The notes under the pieces are model-generated. The model did no database searches, was not told the DNA's origin, and was given only the letters and a program-made list of their open reading frames with translations. Source: Eremophila alpestris peregrina (taxonomy: Eukaryota; Chordata; Aves; Passeriformes; Alaudidae). From it: DNA of 64,000 bases. The stretch is taken from NCBI GenBank assembly GCA_009792885.1, contig WMCF01000003.1, forward strand, positions 19,000,477 through 19,064,476, in the 5' to 3' direction. Shown here one piece after another: positions 41,001 to 53,000 of the stretch (positions are counted from its first letter, which is position 1; each line of letters starts with the position of its first letter). The position numbers and the translations under genes were made by a program.

Positions 41001-44000
41001 TTACACTGGCTGAGGATCAGGCCCAAGATGTTTGGATTTTTTGTTAAGTTTTTACTCTATCTCTTTGGGGGTGGAAAGAAGGAGATACTTTTCCCCCCAG
41101 TTTGATTCCCTGACCCCTTCTGGTAATTGAATATGGATGGCTGTTTGTGTATAACAATTAGTGGGGGATAGTTGTTTGTATGTATGTGCAGATAGCAGGG
41201 AAGTAGGGCTCTCATTCTTGTTCCCCACAAAATGTGAAATTGTACAAATGCTGTGGTGCTTACAAGGGGTTGATATGTGCCTGAGACTTATAGCAAGTCC
41301 TTTTGGCTGCTCAGCTGGTCTTGTCTAGAGGAAAAATTGTAAATAGTGATGATCTTTTTCCCATGATTAGGGAACATTGTATTTTTATGGAGGTTGTTTG
41401 TTTGGTTGGTTGGTTTTTCCCTCTCCTTAGTCCTTTTTTGGTCTTCTCTAAAACATCTGTCTTATTGCAAAGGTTTCAGCTGGAACTCCTGGCAACCTGG
41501 GGCTGGAATTCCCAAGCTGACATCGCTATCGACAACATCACATTTGGCCTGGACTGCTTCACTGATGGTGAGACACAAATGTTGCAGAATCCCCCCAAAA
41601 ATTTTGGGTAATGTAATCAGCATCCCACAGATCCAGGACACACATTCTGTTCTCCATGCAGACTGTACATGGATCATTTGTGTCAGCTTTTTCAGCACAG
41701 TGCCATTTTATCTCAGACCTACTGAAGATTCCAAGTAGAAGCAATTTTACTCTGTGTCAGTGTCTCCCTGTGCTCTTTCTTTTCTCTGAGTTGGAATGTT
41801 CTGAATCACTTGGTTGAGACCTGTCTGTGTGTCTTGGCAAGAAACACTAGACTTATTTCTTAGCTGTAAATGGAAGGATTACCTCACACTGTTTTTCCAC
41901 AGTCCCTGCTGATATATGCACCCTGGTAATTGATAGCTGAAACAAATTTGTTGATATCAAAGGGGAAAGTCACCATATTTTTGTGGAGAAAAGGAAGAAA
42001 ATGAGGGAGTAAATTGACTCTCTGACAATAAAATTTACATTACTCCAACAAGTTTGTTTTAGTCTGTGAGGAGGTACATCAACTATCACTGCCAGATATA
42101 TAACAGCTTTCCTTTGCTTCATTGCTGTGAACGTGACTGACAACTATTCCAGAGAAAAATGGAGCCAGTGCTACCCTTTGAAATATGTTAGCAAGAGTTG
42201 TGGTGGATTTTCTTAGCAAATAAGGGGAAATAAGTTAGGTACTTGAACTACTTGCAAATATTAGAAAGTGCCTTCTTTTGTCCCTGGGGAAAAGACATGC
42301 TCTGTTGCAAAGGAAATTGAAGATATGCAACACTTGAATGGTTACTTCTGTTGCAGACAAAATGTGGATTAGTAATATTGGACCACTCTACATGTCACCA
42401 GACCCAATATGTCAGTATTTAGGATAATGGCATGTCCCTGCAGTGGCTAGCTGTAGCCAAACATAACCCATGGGAAGGCTTATGTCAAAATAGATGTGTT
42501 AAAAGCTCATCAACAGAAGCCACTATTCCTTCCCATCCGTTTCAGTGTCCTGTTCTCTGTCCCTTTGTTCTGTGGGCACTGGAACCACTCTTCTGTAAAA
42601 TCCTGAGTATGCACAGTTTCACTTGAAATGAAGAGGAAAAGCTGATCCTTTCTGATAATTCCATTTTTTTCACTCCAGCTCCTTAACAGCCCTCTCTCCC
42701 AAACCCCTTGGAACCTCCGTGCTAACAGTTTGTTTTGCAATACTGAGGAAACTGAAGGGAGTGACTCCAGGTGCACTTGGGCCAGCTGATGTGCACCCAG
42801 CTGCTGGAGTTTACTGCCCTCACAGGAGCAGATAGATCCTCCAGTTCACCCACAGACATTTTGCTGGGAGTGGTGTAGGAATGCATCCTTTGGCAAACAG
42901 GTGGGGGGTAAATGCCCCTGCAGCAATGTTATCAGACCTTGTACATTAGACTGCCCAAGTTACTCCTTATTTTCTGTTGGGATAAATTGCACTGATGTCC
43001 AGGAGCAACTGGCACTTACCCCATCTGAAGACACGACCCAGAGACATGTGAGTCATGCAGAAGGAACATATCACAAAGGAAATGTTTCTCAGAAGCCTTG
43101 CATTTGCCACTGTTCCTTGAATCCTCTTTGCAAATTGGTGTTTTCTCGCCTCTGAAAGCAACCCCCTTGTATTTGTCTTCTCATGACTTTAATTCAGTTA
43201 GGCTGCAGAGAAGCCCAGCAGCTCTGCTGTTTTTTCAGTAATGAAATTACTTCTCCCTGGCAAGGACAGGTTTCAGATGTCAGAGACAGAGCCAATTAAA
43301 ATCGAAGCAGTGAATTCTTTTCATGAGGGCAGCAGGAAGGATGTATGGCAGGAAGGAAGGATTTGCTGCTTGCTAGGATGTAAATATTATTTTCTCCATC
43401 TATTTCAATCTTGTAGTTCAACTCTCTGTGAAACCCAGTGCTGAATGAAAGCACTGTTTTTGTATGCAAGATGGGGAAGAAGGTGAGGTTTTCCATATAC
43501 CTCAAAATTGAGAGGAAAGGCTCAGTAAGATTTAAGAGAACAACTGAATATTGAGGGCAGCTCAAGAGACATCAATAAGTACAAAACCCAAACAGACCAT
43601 TCTTTGGATGGCAGCTCCTGGGCATTGACAGATGTTTTCCCCTGTGAAGAAGGTGAGGCAAAAACCACATTTTAGCTTATACAATCACCTTGTGTAAGAC
43701 AGTGTCACAGACTGGATGGCATGTCTGGTTCATTATGAGAGCTTCAGGCAGACAAGCATAAACTTCACAGTTTCATTGGACTAACACACATAGGAAGAGG
43801 TCTGAATTTTGAGTCTTAACATGAAAATGTGGACTGGCACAGGAAATAGAATATTTGAGTTGCCCTTCTCACTGCCTTTACTATTATCTTTTGGTGCTCT
43901 AAGCATTGTATTGTTCCAATTAAGATCATAGGCCTGTGGTCTATCAAACGCTACTGCCCTGGTCTAGAAACTGCGTTTCAGTCTGTGCATCATTTACAAT

Positions 44001-47000
44001 TTCCCAGAAGGTTGCTTTATAAATGGCAATACTGACCAAAGAGAGCTTTTTTATAGATTATCTCTACTTCTTGATGTTAGAGTCCCTGACCCAGCAAAGT
44101 CTGATTTCCAGGAGTACTGCAACCAGCATTAGTAAGGTGGGATCTCTGAGGAGACCATTCACACCTTGAGCATCCTGTGAGGCATCTTACCCTGATCAAT
44201 CTCAGCCACCAGATCTCTATTTTCATTATAGTCACAGACACATTGAAACAGTGAAGGAGAGAATTACTTTAGCTCTCTTCCTGCGGCAGATGCCCTCCCT
44301 TTCTCCTGTATACTTCCTTCTGTCTCTTTTCAATGGGGAAATCAATGTTAGCTTAAAACCTGGAGAAAGGAAGTCTGTACTCTTTGGTTGTTTTTTTTTT
44401 TATATAGATACACCTTAATATGAGTTAATCCTTGTTCCCTTCCATTCACTCTACAGTCAGTATGCTGGCTGTTAGAAGAGGAAGTAGAAACTAAAATAGA
44501 CTGGAGCACCAGCCCCTGGGTCCCAGGGCTACACTAGGTTTGTAGAAAATGCCACCTTACAAGTTCATGTCTGACAGTGCATAAAACATCAGCCTTTAAA
44601 GTGTTAACAGCTCCTGTGGACAGGCCAATGCTCAGCCTGTGCTGCAGTTAGTCTGCTGCTTAGTACAGAGGAGACAGAAAGTTTCTTCTGGAGAGTAAAG
44701 TTTTGAGAGTGTTTGGAGAAGGAGGAAAGACTGTTTGTTTGGAAATGAGGCATTGTCTTAGGATACTCAGTTGGGATGCCACAAAAAGAATCCATGCAGA
44801 CACACAGATCAACTCTCTGTTTCAAGGAGTGATTTACATTCCTTTTCTCTGGCAAACATAACCAGACTTCTTGTACATCACTAAGTGTCTGAAACTGTTG
44901 TGACCTTTGGAATTTGTAATTCAGTGCAGGCCTCGGGGAGCATCTTTTCTGGCCTTGCATTGTATTTTTCATTCTGTTTTCCTCCTTGCATTTGATTAAT
45001 TTCATTTGTTTTGGGTTAATTTCATTTTTCACTGGCTTGACAACTTCATCCATTGAAGTTCTCCATCTCAGTATGAACAGAATGTGTCAGTACAAAGCTT
45101 TCTTTTATTTGTAGGCATCAATGTGCTTTCAGTCAGACCTGGGGGGAATATTCTCAGGAGCAAAGCTCAGCAAGGTCTCCATGCTTCAATTAGTTATTTG
45201 GCCTTTCTGACACAGCTAACAAGGGTGTTAATTATTGCTATTTAGGGCAGTGGCTTTGTGGCAGAGATAATTGTCCATCTGGAACTGAGTGAGTCTCTTT
45301 TCAGCAGAGCATTAGGCAGCTGTTAGATTCTCACAACTGGAACAAATTGAAATATTTGTAATGTTTTTCAACTGATGAAAAATGTTCAGTATTAAATTAG
45401 CTGAGGGCTCACAAAATGGAAAGAAGCCTGTCCTTTTCCTTAGAGATTTTCCAAACAAAAATATGCATAAAAATGGGTAATTTAACTATTGAAACAGGAT
45501 GCTTGCAGATTATGAGGCAAGGGTTCATTATTACTTTTTCCTGTTGTAAGGCATCATTTGTGTTGTGGTGTTCTCAACGCATTCAGCTGTTTTGGATCAG
45601 CAATTGATTTGAAATTCCTCCTCTCTGAGAAAGGACTGGTTTTCAAAGGCCTATCTCAGTGGTCAGAAATACATGGTTTTGCTCTGTGGTTTCCAAAAAA
45701 GGTTGTCCAAAGATTTACAGCTTGTGTCAAGGGTATGTTTCTGTTTCTTAGCTGTGTATGTTAGTGAAGCATGTGATTTTATTTAGTTTTTTATTCTCTA
45801 AGTGAGCTCTCAGCTGCTCAAAATTAATTGCTGAGATGGGACTGATCTATTGAGCTGGGTTACTTGCCATGAAACCATTCAGAACCAAAGACATGATTTT
45901 TGTCACCATTTTCCTTTGCTCCTCCAGTCATTTGACTGTCCAGAATTGTCACCTGCCTGTTTGACCAGCAGAAAATCAATATCTGGTTTGTGTTCTCCCA
46001 CACTACGTTTTCCCTAAAGTCTCTTGTAATTAGAGCTTGAGGAAATTGCAGACCAAGGAGCTTATCCTGCATGGGATGACATGGAGGATCTGTGTTCATG
46101 TGAAGATCCACTGCCTTCAGAACAGATACAAGTAGCTAACCTAAGACATGGGCTCAAAAGAGTAATACAAAATTATGACTGCTCAAAACACCTTTTCTAC
46201 CCAAGATAATATTTACTTATCTTAACCAAATGGTTGTACTTAATTAATTAATGTAATCTTTAAATTTTCCATCCCTCTTTTCTACCATCCTCCCACCTCT
46301 TTCCTTTATTCTACAAACTGTTACAGGGAGACAACAGAATCATTTTGGTGGGAAACGCCAGTACCCACGTGAGATTACTATCCTGGATGAGCATCTTCTG
46401 AACCCCCTGGAAGAGCCCTCCCTCCCAGGTATGTGGTTCAGGACTGAAAACACGTCTCTTGGCTATAAAAGGTAGCTCCCTTCCCATCTCCTGTGTGAGA
46501 TCTGCCTGTCCTACAGCAATGAGACAACTATATATAATCCATACCAAAGATGTGGGGACTGTGTCAGGTAGTCTCTGTTTGGCTATAGGGAAGCAGTTTG
46601 CTGGAGCCCAGCTCACCAGCTCTGAAATGGCAGGTCCTCTTTAAAGAAAAGTGGAATCTCTTCAAGTGAAAACAGAAGCTGCATGACTCAGATTCGGAGT
46701 GCACGAAAAGGCAGCTCAGGAACAAAAGGTATAGACCTGTACAGAAAGTTGGGAACAGAAAGATTGCTGATCTGAAGCTGAATAAAATGAGTGCAGAATA
46801 GACATGTAAAGATGAAAATCTGGGGAGAAGTAAGTGAGGAAGAGGAAATCCACTGAAGAGAAAAATTGGATGAAAAAGTAGAGCAGGGAACACTGCAAAC
46901 TAATTTACTGATAGAGGTAGAGATTGCCACTCTGGAGGACAGATAAGAATTGTGTGGGTGAGAAGAGCTGTCTAAAGAAGAAGATGAGGACGAGAGGTTT

Positions 47001-50000
47001 TTTTGAGGCTTTTTTGCAGCCAGCAAATACCAGTGTGTGTGATTGTACCAGCTCCTGAAGGCCATGTCCACCTGGAATGTGACAGCCTGTACTGCTGTCT
47101 GTTCCCATTAGCTCAGGGGAATGCTGTAATGCAGCTGAAACACATACTGCATTGTTCCATCTGCATGTTCACAGGATGATGTCTGTTGGGGATAGTTTTG
47201 CTTGCCTTTTCCTTTAAACAAGATTGGAATTTTTCTTTAAAAAGTTTGTAACCTCTATTCCAATCATTCAGCTCTTAAACATTTCTACTTTTGACCCTGG
47301 CTTTTGTGCACAAACTGCATCTCACAGTTTTTAGATACATTAGTGAAAAATTTTATTCTTAGACCTTATCTAATTCAGTGGAGAAGATAGATTTGTTTGG
47401 GCCTTAGAAAATGGTTGTGAAATGGAGGACATCCTTATCTGCTGCACTGCTGTAGAAACAAAAGAATAATGCTTAATGAAAACTAGGAAAGAAATTGCTT
47501 GGAGAAGAAGGGTCCCTACAGATGGTAGCAAGAAGCTGTCCTCTGGATGTTTCTGCTGCCACAGGCTTCTTGTGCAAGCCTGAGACTAGTCCCTTAAAAC
47601 TTCCACTGTGTTTCATCAATGTTCACTAGTTGTAATGACAGATGTTTTCAACCCTTGTCTCTGTGTACATGGTTTAGTTCTCATTTGGAAAGTTGAACAT
47701 CTTCTTGCTTCAGACTGTCACTGAGAAGAGTGATCATGTCTGTGAGACCCTTGGATAAACCCCTGCTTAGAAGTTCAGTCCCTCTTCCCTTTTCCTTTCC
47801 CTCCTCACACCCAATTGATAAAGTTTATATTCAGCCCATGTTTTATCAAACTGTGCAGGAAATAAGGTGAGAGAGAAGAAAAGCAAACAGTGACCAAAAC
47901 AATATTGTGCTATGACTAGGGGAAAGTGGGTATAGTATAAGTACTGAGAAATACAGGGAAGCTCACATCTGACTCAACTCTTGCTGTTTTGGTCACAGGG
48001 GACACAACTGTTGTCCTGTGGTGGTTCTCAACCTGTGGTGCCAGTGGTCCCCATGGGCCAACTCAAGCTCAGTGTGACAGTGCCTACAAAAACAGCAACG
48101 TGTCGGTGACTGTGGAGAAGGAGGGCAGGCTCCGGGGAGTGCAGGTCTGGAGAGTGCCAGCCACAAACAGATACAGGTGAGCACCGGGGTGTGCTGGGGG
48201 GCAACCACCTCTAACTGCTTCTTATTTGTGGAGTGTCAACAAGCACAAGTGTGGGATCACCTGTACTGAGTGGGTGGAGGGGACAGTGAAGAAATAGGAG
48301 TGGTAGCAATAAAGATATATATCTGAGCTACTGTGAAGCATGGAAGGGTGAACAGTGACCTGGAAGAGATCAGAGGAGGAGAATGGATATGCAATCAAGT
48401 AGCAGTGCTGCCATCATCTCAGTCCTGTAGCCTTAGGCTTCTGGAGTGGGCTATACCAGATCATGCTATTTGCTCCTGAAGTCTCTGTTTCCAGTACTCG
48501 GTTGAGGGTTGGTCTGTCCTCTTGGGCAGCTTCCCTACATGGGTCTCAGACAAAGGACAGCCACAAGCTGCTGCAGCAGGGGAGCCTGCTCTGGAGATGT
48601 GTCTGTTTGGAAGTGAAGGCTGGGGAGACCTTGCAGGATGAGAAGCGTGAGAGTTGTATTTTCAATTATTTACTTTGTCTTGCAGGATTTCTGCCTATGG
48701 AGCAGCCGGGGGGAAGGGAGCCAAAAACCACAATAAGAGGTCCCACGGGGTCTTCATCTCAGCCACCTTCCACCTGGAGAAAGATGAGCTGCTGTACATC
48801 TTAGTGGGGCAGCAGGGGGAGGATGCCTGCCCTGGGGTGAGGGCCACGAAGCACATGTGGGCAGAGACCTTGCAGATACTATTCAGTGGGTGGCTTGGAG
48901 TTTGGTGATAGAAGATAGAAATCCCAGAATCCAGCAATGAAATCCAGTCAGGAGACAGGAAGAACCAATAAAAGAAGTTAGAAAGAATCTCAAAACAGAT
49001 ACAAAGAACGCTGAAAAGAAAAACAATCCCAAAATGCACAAACAAATATGTAGCCCACAGAAACTTTGCTTTAAGCTCCTGGTGTTTGAAAGAAGTTCTT
49101 CATGAGCTCTCCTGTGCTTATTTTAAGCAGGAAGCTCATAGGCAAGTGATGTGCTCCCTCTCTTGTTTTTTCCACAGTCTAGGTTTTTTTCTGTCTGCCA
49201 GGATTGTCAGAAAATTTACTATTATTTATGGAAGCATCCAGCAGTGTTGTGGCTGCACTGTGTTTCAGACTCTCTAAGCTGAGAAACTAAAGTCTGAATC
49301 CAAAGCCTTCCAAAACCAAGTGAGAATCTTCCCCCTAGCTTCAGCAGCCCCTGGATTAGGTTTTTGTGATGACAAAAAAACCACTAATGAGAAATGGAAA
49401 TTGGTGGCATGAATGTTTATATATGTGTCCTCTAAATGCTAGACCAAATGATCTTAAAGTTTTTTTGTCACTTAGGCTCAAAAACTACCTCTTTCCAGCA
49501 TCAGTTTTTGATAGTGCCCTGTTCTAGTGATGCTGTTAACCCCTGCCCAGGAACAAAGCTGATTTTTCCCCACAAACTGGTGTGCTTGGGGATGCATAAA
49601 CTATTCCCATAGGCATTTGAAGTTACTATTTACTTTCCCACAGGACATGATGTCTTACACAGATGTTGCAATAGACTCTATCCCACCTTTTCTTCACTTG
49701 CTAAAGTACAAGAATCGTACCTCTTTAAATAAAAGTTACATTTATGTATCTGCAGTTCCCTTTTCAGTGCACCCTCTAGTTTTAGGTCATAATCTGAGAA
49801 GCTGTCCATTAATCCCTTGCATTTCATAATTTGTTCTCCAAATTGCAAATTATAACCCAGCACTATCTCCCTTTGGCATGTGCTACTGGAAAAAGTTGCA
49901 GTTAATTTTTCCCTTTTCCAAAGCCTAACTTTCTTTGGCTTTGGAAATCAGGATGAATCTGTATATTGGGTGACTAATACTAATGTTTGTTTTTCTTTCT

Positions 50001-53000
50001 CTGGAGAAGTTCTGCAGCTCCAAACCTTGATTCTCTCCCCTCAGATTTACCTCAGTTGGTTTTCCCTGATCTTTATCTACCTTGCCATCTTTCGTTCTCC
50101 TGTTTGAATTAACCAGACAAATTGCTCCACCAACTAAGAAAGGCCATGCACCATGACTAACAGAACTGAGAAAGAGCTCTCCCTCTGCCAATTTTCAATC
50201 ACAGTCTCAGGATGAGACGCAATGGGCAGAAAATCGAATATGTTCCACCTTAATGTGATGAAGAACTTCTTTGCTGTGATGGTGACTGAGAGCTGGAACA
50301 GGTTTCCCAGAGAGATTGTACAGTCTCCTTCTCTGGAGACAGTCAAAAGTCATCTGGACACAGTCCTGAGTTACACACTCCAGGAAGTCAGCTTGAGCAG
50401 GGAGGTTGGACTGATGAGATGACCTCCAGTGGCCACTTCCACCCTTCCCATTCTGTGATTCTGCATGAATGAGAGGACACAGGCACTGACTGGTGCAGGA
50501 ATAGGGAACTGGGTCTCCAAATTACTCTTCTAAGATGTATCAATAGATTATTCTCAACTACATGTGGGTCACCTTTGCTTTATGCATTTATTTCCTTGGG
50601 AAATAAATAGTAAATGTAGTAAACAAATAGTAAGAAAGTTCTCAGAATTAATCTGTAATCCAAAATATTTAAATGATTTTGGTTATAAGAAGTTCTAAAT
50701 ATGTATAATAGTAATTATGTGAAATTAACAGTGAGTTATTACATTTTTTCCTGTATGCATCTTTATTTTCATTTGCATGTGTAATGTGAGTTTGTAAATC
50801 AGAAGTTACAGACAGATCTATCCCTCAGTTGTCAGTCCTAGTAGAAAATGTCACTTTCTACAAAGATAATCTACATACTGGTTTATATATGTCTAATATA
50901 CATGACAAGCATTATGACATTCTTATACTGAAATGCACAGACAAATCTCAAGAGCTGGACTTTGCTGATATCTGAGTCCATTTCTTGTTTCCTTTCAGGG
51001 CAATCCTGAAACCCAGAAGATCTGCTTAGGGGAGTCATCTCTCATTGAAGAAGATTACAAAAAAAAACGGGACCTGAAGGAATGGGCTGGAGGAGGTGGG
51101 GGTGGAGGAGGAGCAACCTACATCTTTAGAGTGAGTGTTTCCTCTTTGCATCCTGCCTGAACAGTGTCCAGCAGAGCAACTAGCTCTCACTGTCAGTCAT
51201 GGCATACAATATATAGTTCTTTAAAAAAGATAATGAAAAATGAAACTTCCTCTTCTGCCTCCCTCTCCCCTTTCTGTCTTTCTTTGGATTTTGTCTTTTT
51301 AGTTGTTTATCCCTTTTCATATCCTTGTTCGTATTTATCACTGTCACTAGGCTGGCTGAACTGGTTCCTCAGTCCTTAACAGCTCAGATGTGGGAAAACC
51401 AGGATCCCACTTCAATGCTGGCAGCAGTCCTAAAAAAATGAATCACAAAACCTTGACGTTCAGTTAAACAGTTACTTTTGTACTCAGGAACATGGTGTGA
51501 AATATTTTTGTAATAATTCTATGAGACAAGCAGTAGCATTGTCCTGGCCTTAGGCCACTCTTCCTTGGGATGCTTTCATGATCTTTGATAAGTTTGTGTG
51601 AGTTCACATATCCAAGGGATGTGAAGTTTTTCTGATATTTGATGGGGGGTTTTCCAGCAGAAGGATGGGATTTTCGAACCTTTGCTCATCGCAGCAGGAG
51701 GAGGAGGAAAAGCCTACCTGAAGGCTCAGGACAGCTCCCTGGATGATGCACCCCTGGAGCAATTTGAGAACAGCACTGCAGTACCTGGAGTCAATGGGAG
51801 GACTGGGGCAGCAGGTGAGGCACTAAAACCACACGAGGTCTGAATCAGGTGGATGAATACACTCATTGTCCTGCAGGCATGAAGTGAAGGGCTTCTTTTT
51901 CAGTCTTTGGGAATTTTTCTGTGGCAGTAGTTTTTAGAAATATGCTGGTAGTCTGTAAGGGATGTCTTCTTACATGTTGTGTCACCAGAAAAAAAGAGAA
52001 GCCACAAGACAGGTGATGAGTGCTCCAGTTGAGGCAATTTAGTAGGAGGACTTCTCTCTTCTGTGAACTGAACCAGGGAAAATGATGTTTGGGTGATGGA
52101 GCCCGCTCCTTCACTGTAACAATGGTCTTTGAAGAGAAGACTTTTTCCTCTTATTCCCCTTAAACCCTAACAACAACAACTTTATTATGGGAATCATACC
52201 AGACATGGAAGCTTATTTATAATCTTGTGATGGCTGTGCCTAGAATCCATTTCTAAGAGATAAAAAAAGCTGGTGGTTGTCCATCTCCTGCTGTAGTAGG
52301 CTTACAGAGAGGCCACTAAAGTGAGATGTAGAAATCCAATTTATTTTTATTTCCCTGGGGAATTCAGCTTCTTATATGGCTGACTGCCCTAACCAGTTAT
52401 CGTGGAGGGGAGTGGTAGGCTCCTTTTTTTCTTAATACCACAAGAAATTACAGAATCACAAAATCACCAGGTTGGAAGAGACCTTCATTGAGTCCAACCC
52501 AGCCCTAACACCTCAACTAAACCATGGCACTGAGTGGCACATCCAGTCTTTTTTTAAACACATACAGAGATGGTGACTCTACCATCTCTCTGAGCAGACC
52601 ATTCCAGTACTTTATCACCCTTTCTGTAAAAAAATTTTTTCTAATATCTAACCTATATTTCTCTGAATTGGTGCTGAGGTGTTGGTTTCTGCAGCACATA
52701 CCACAGGCTGTGCATCAGATTTCCTGTTTGTTATTGCCCATGGCAGCAAGAAGCTTGTCTGTATATTCTTTTAAACTTAAAGAAAGGTTTACCTTGAACT
52801 AGGCACTGAAGAAATTAATAAGGGCTCATCTCTGTCTCTTTACAAAGCATCTCTGATTTTGCTTCTCTCACCTGTTCTTGTTTTCTTTTCTCACTCTCTG
52901 ACTGAAGGTGGAGGTGGTGGCTGGCAAGATGAGACTCTGCTTCCTCAGGCTGGGAAGTCCCTTCTGGAAGGTGGAGAAGGAGGTCAAGCCTGTCCCCAAG

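Larger units (their letters stand above)
36412..41472 (+). other. LTK: LTK intron 9
   Basis: 5.1 kb. It holds a G/T-rich tract, a 10-bp hairpin, a pyrimidine-rich stretch (about 38160-38470) and a possible ancient repeat near 41000, listed separately where useful. Confidence 0.75.

Noticed and set aside
44604..45053. 149-codon - strand frame in intron 10
   Set aside because: No domain, odd composition, no splice or promoter context; a length expected by chance in 64 kb.
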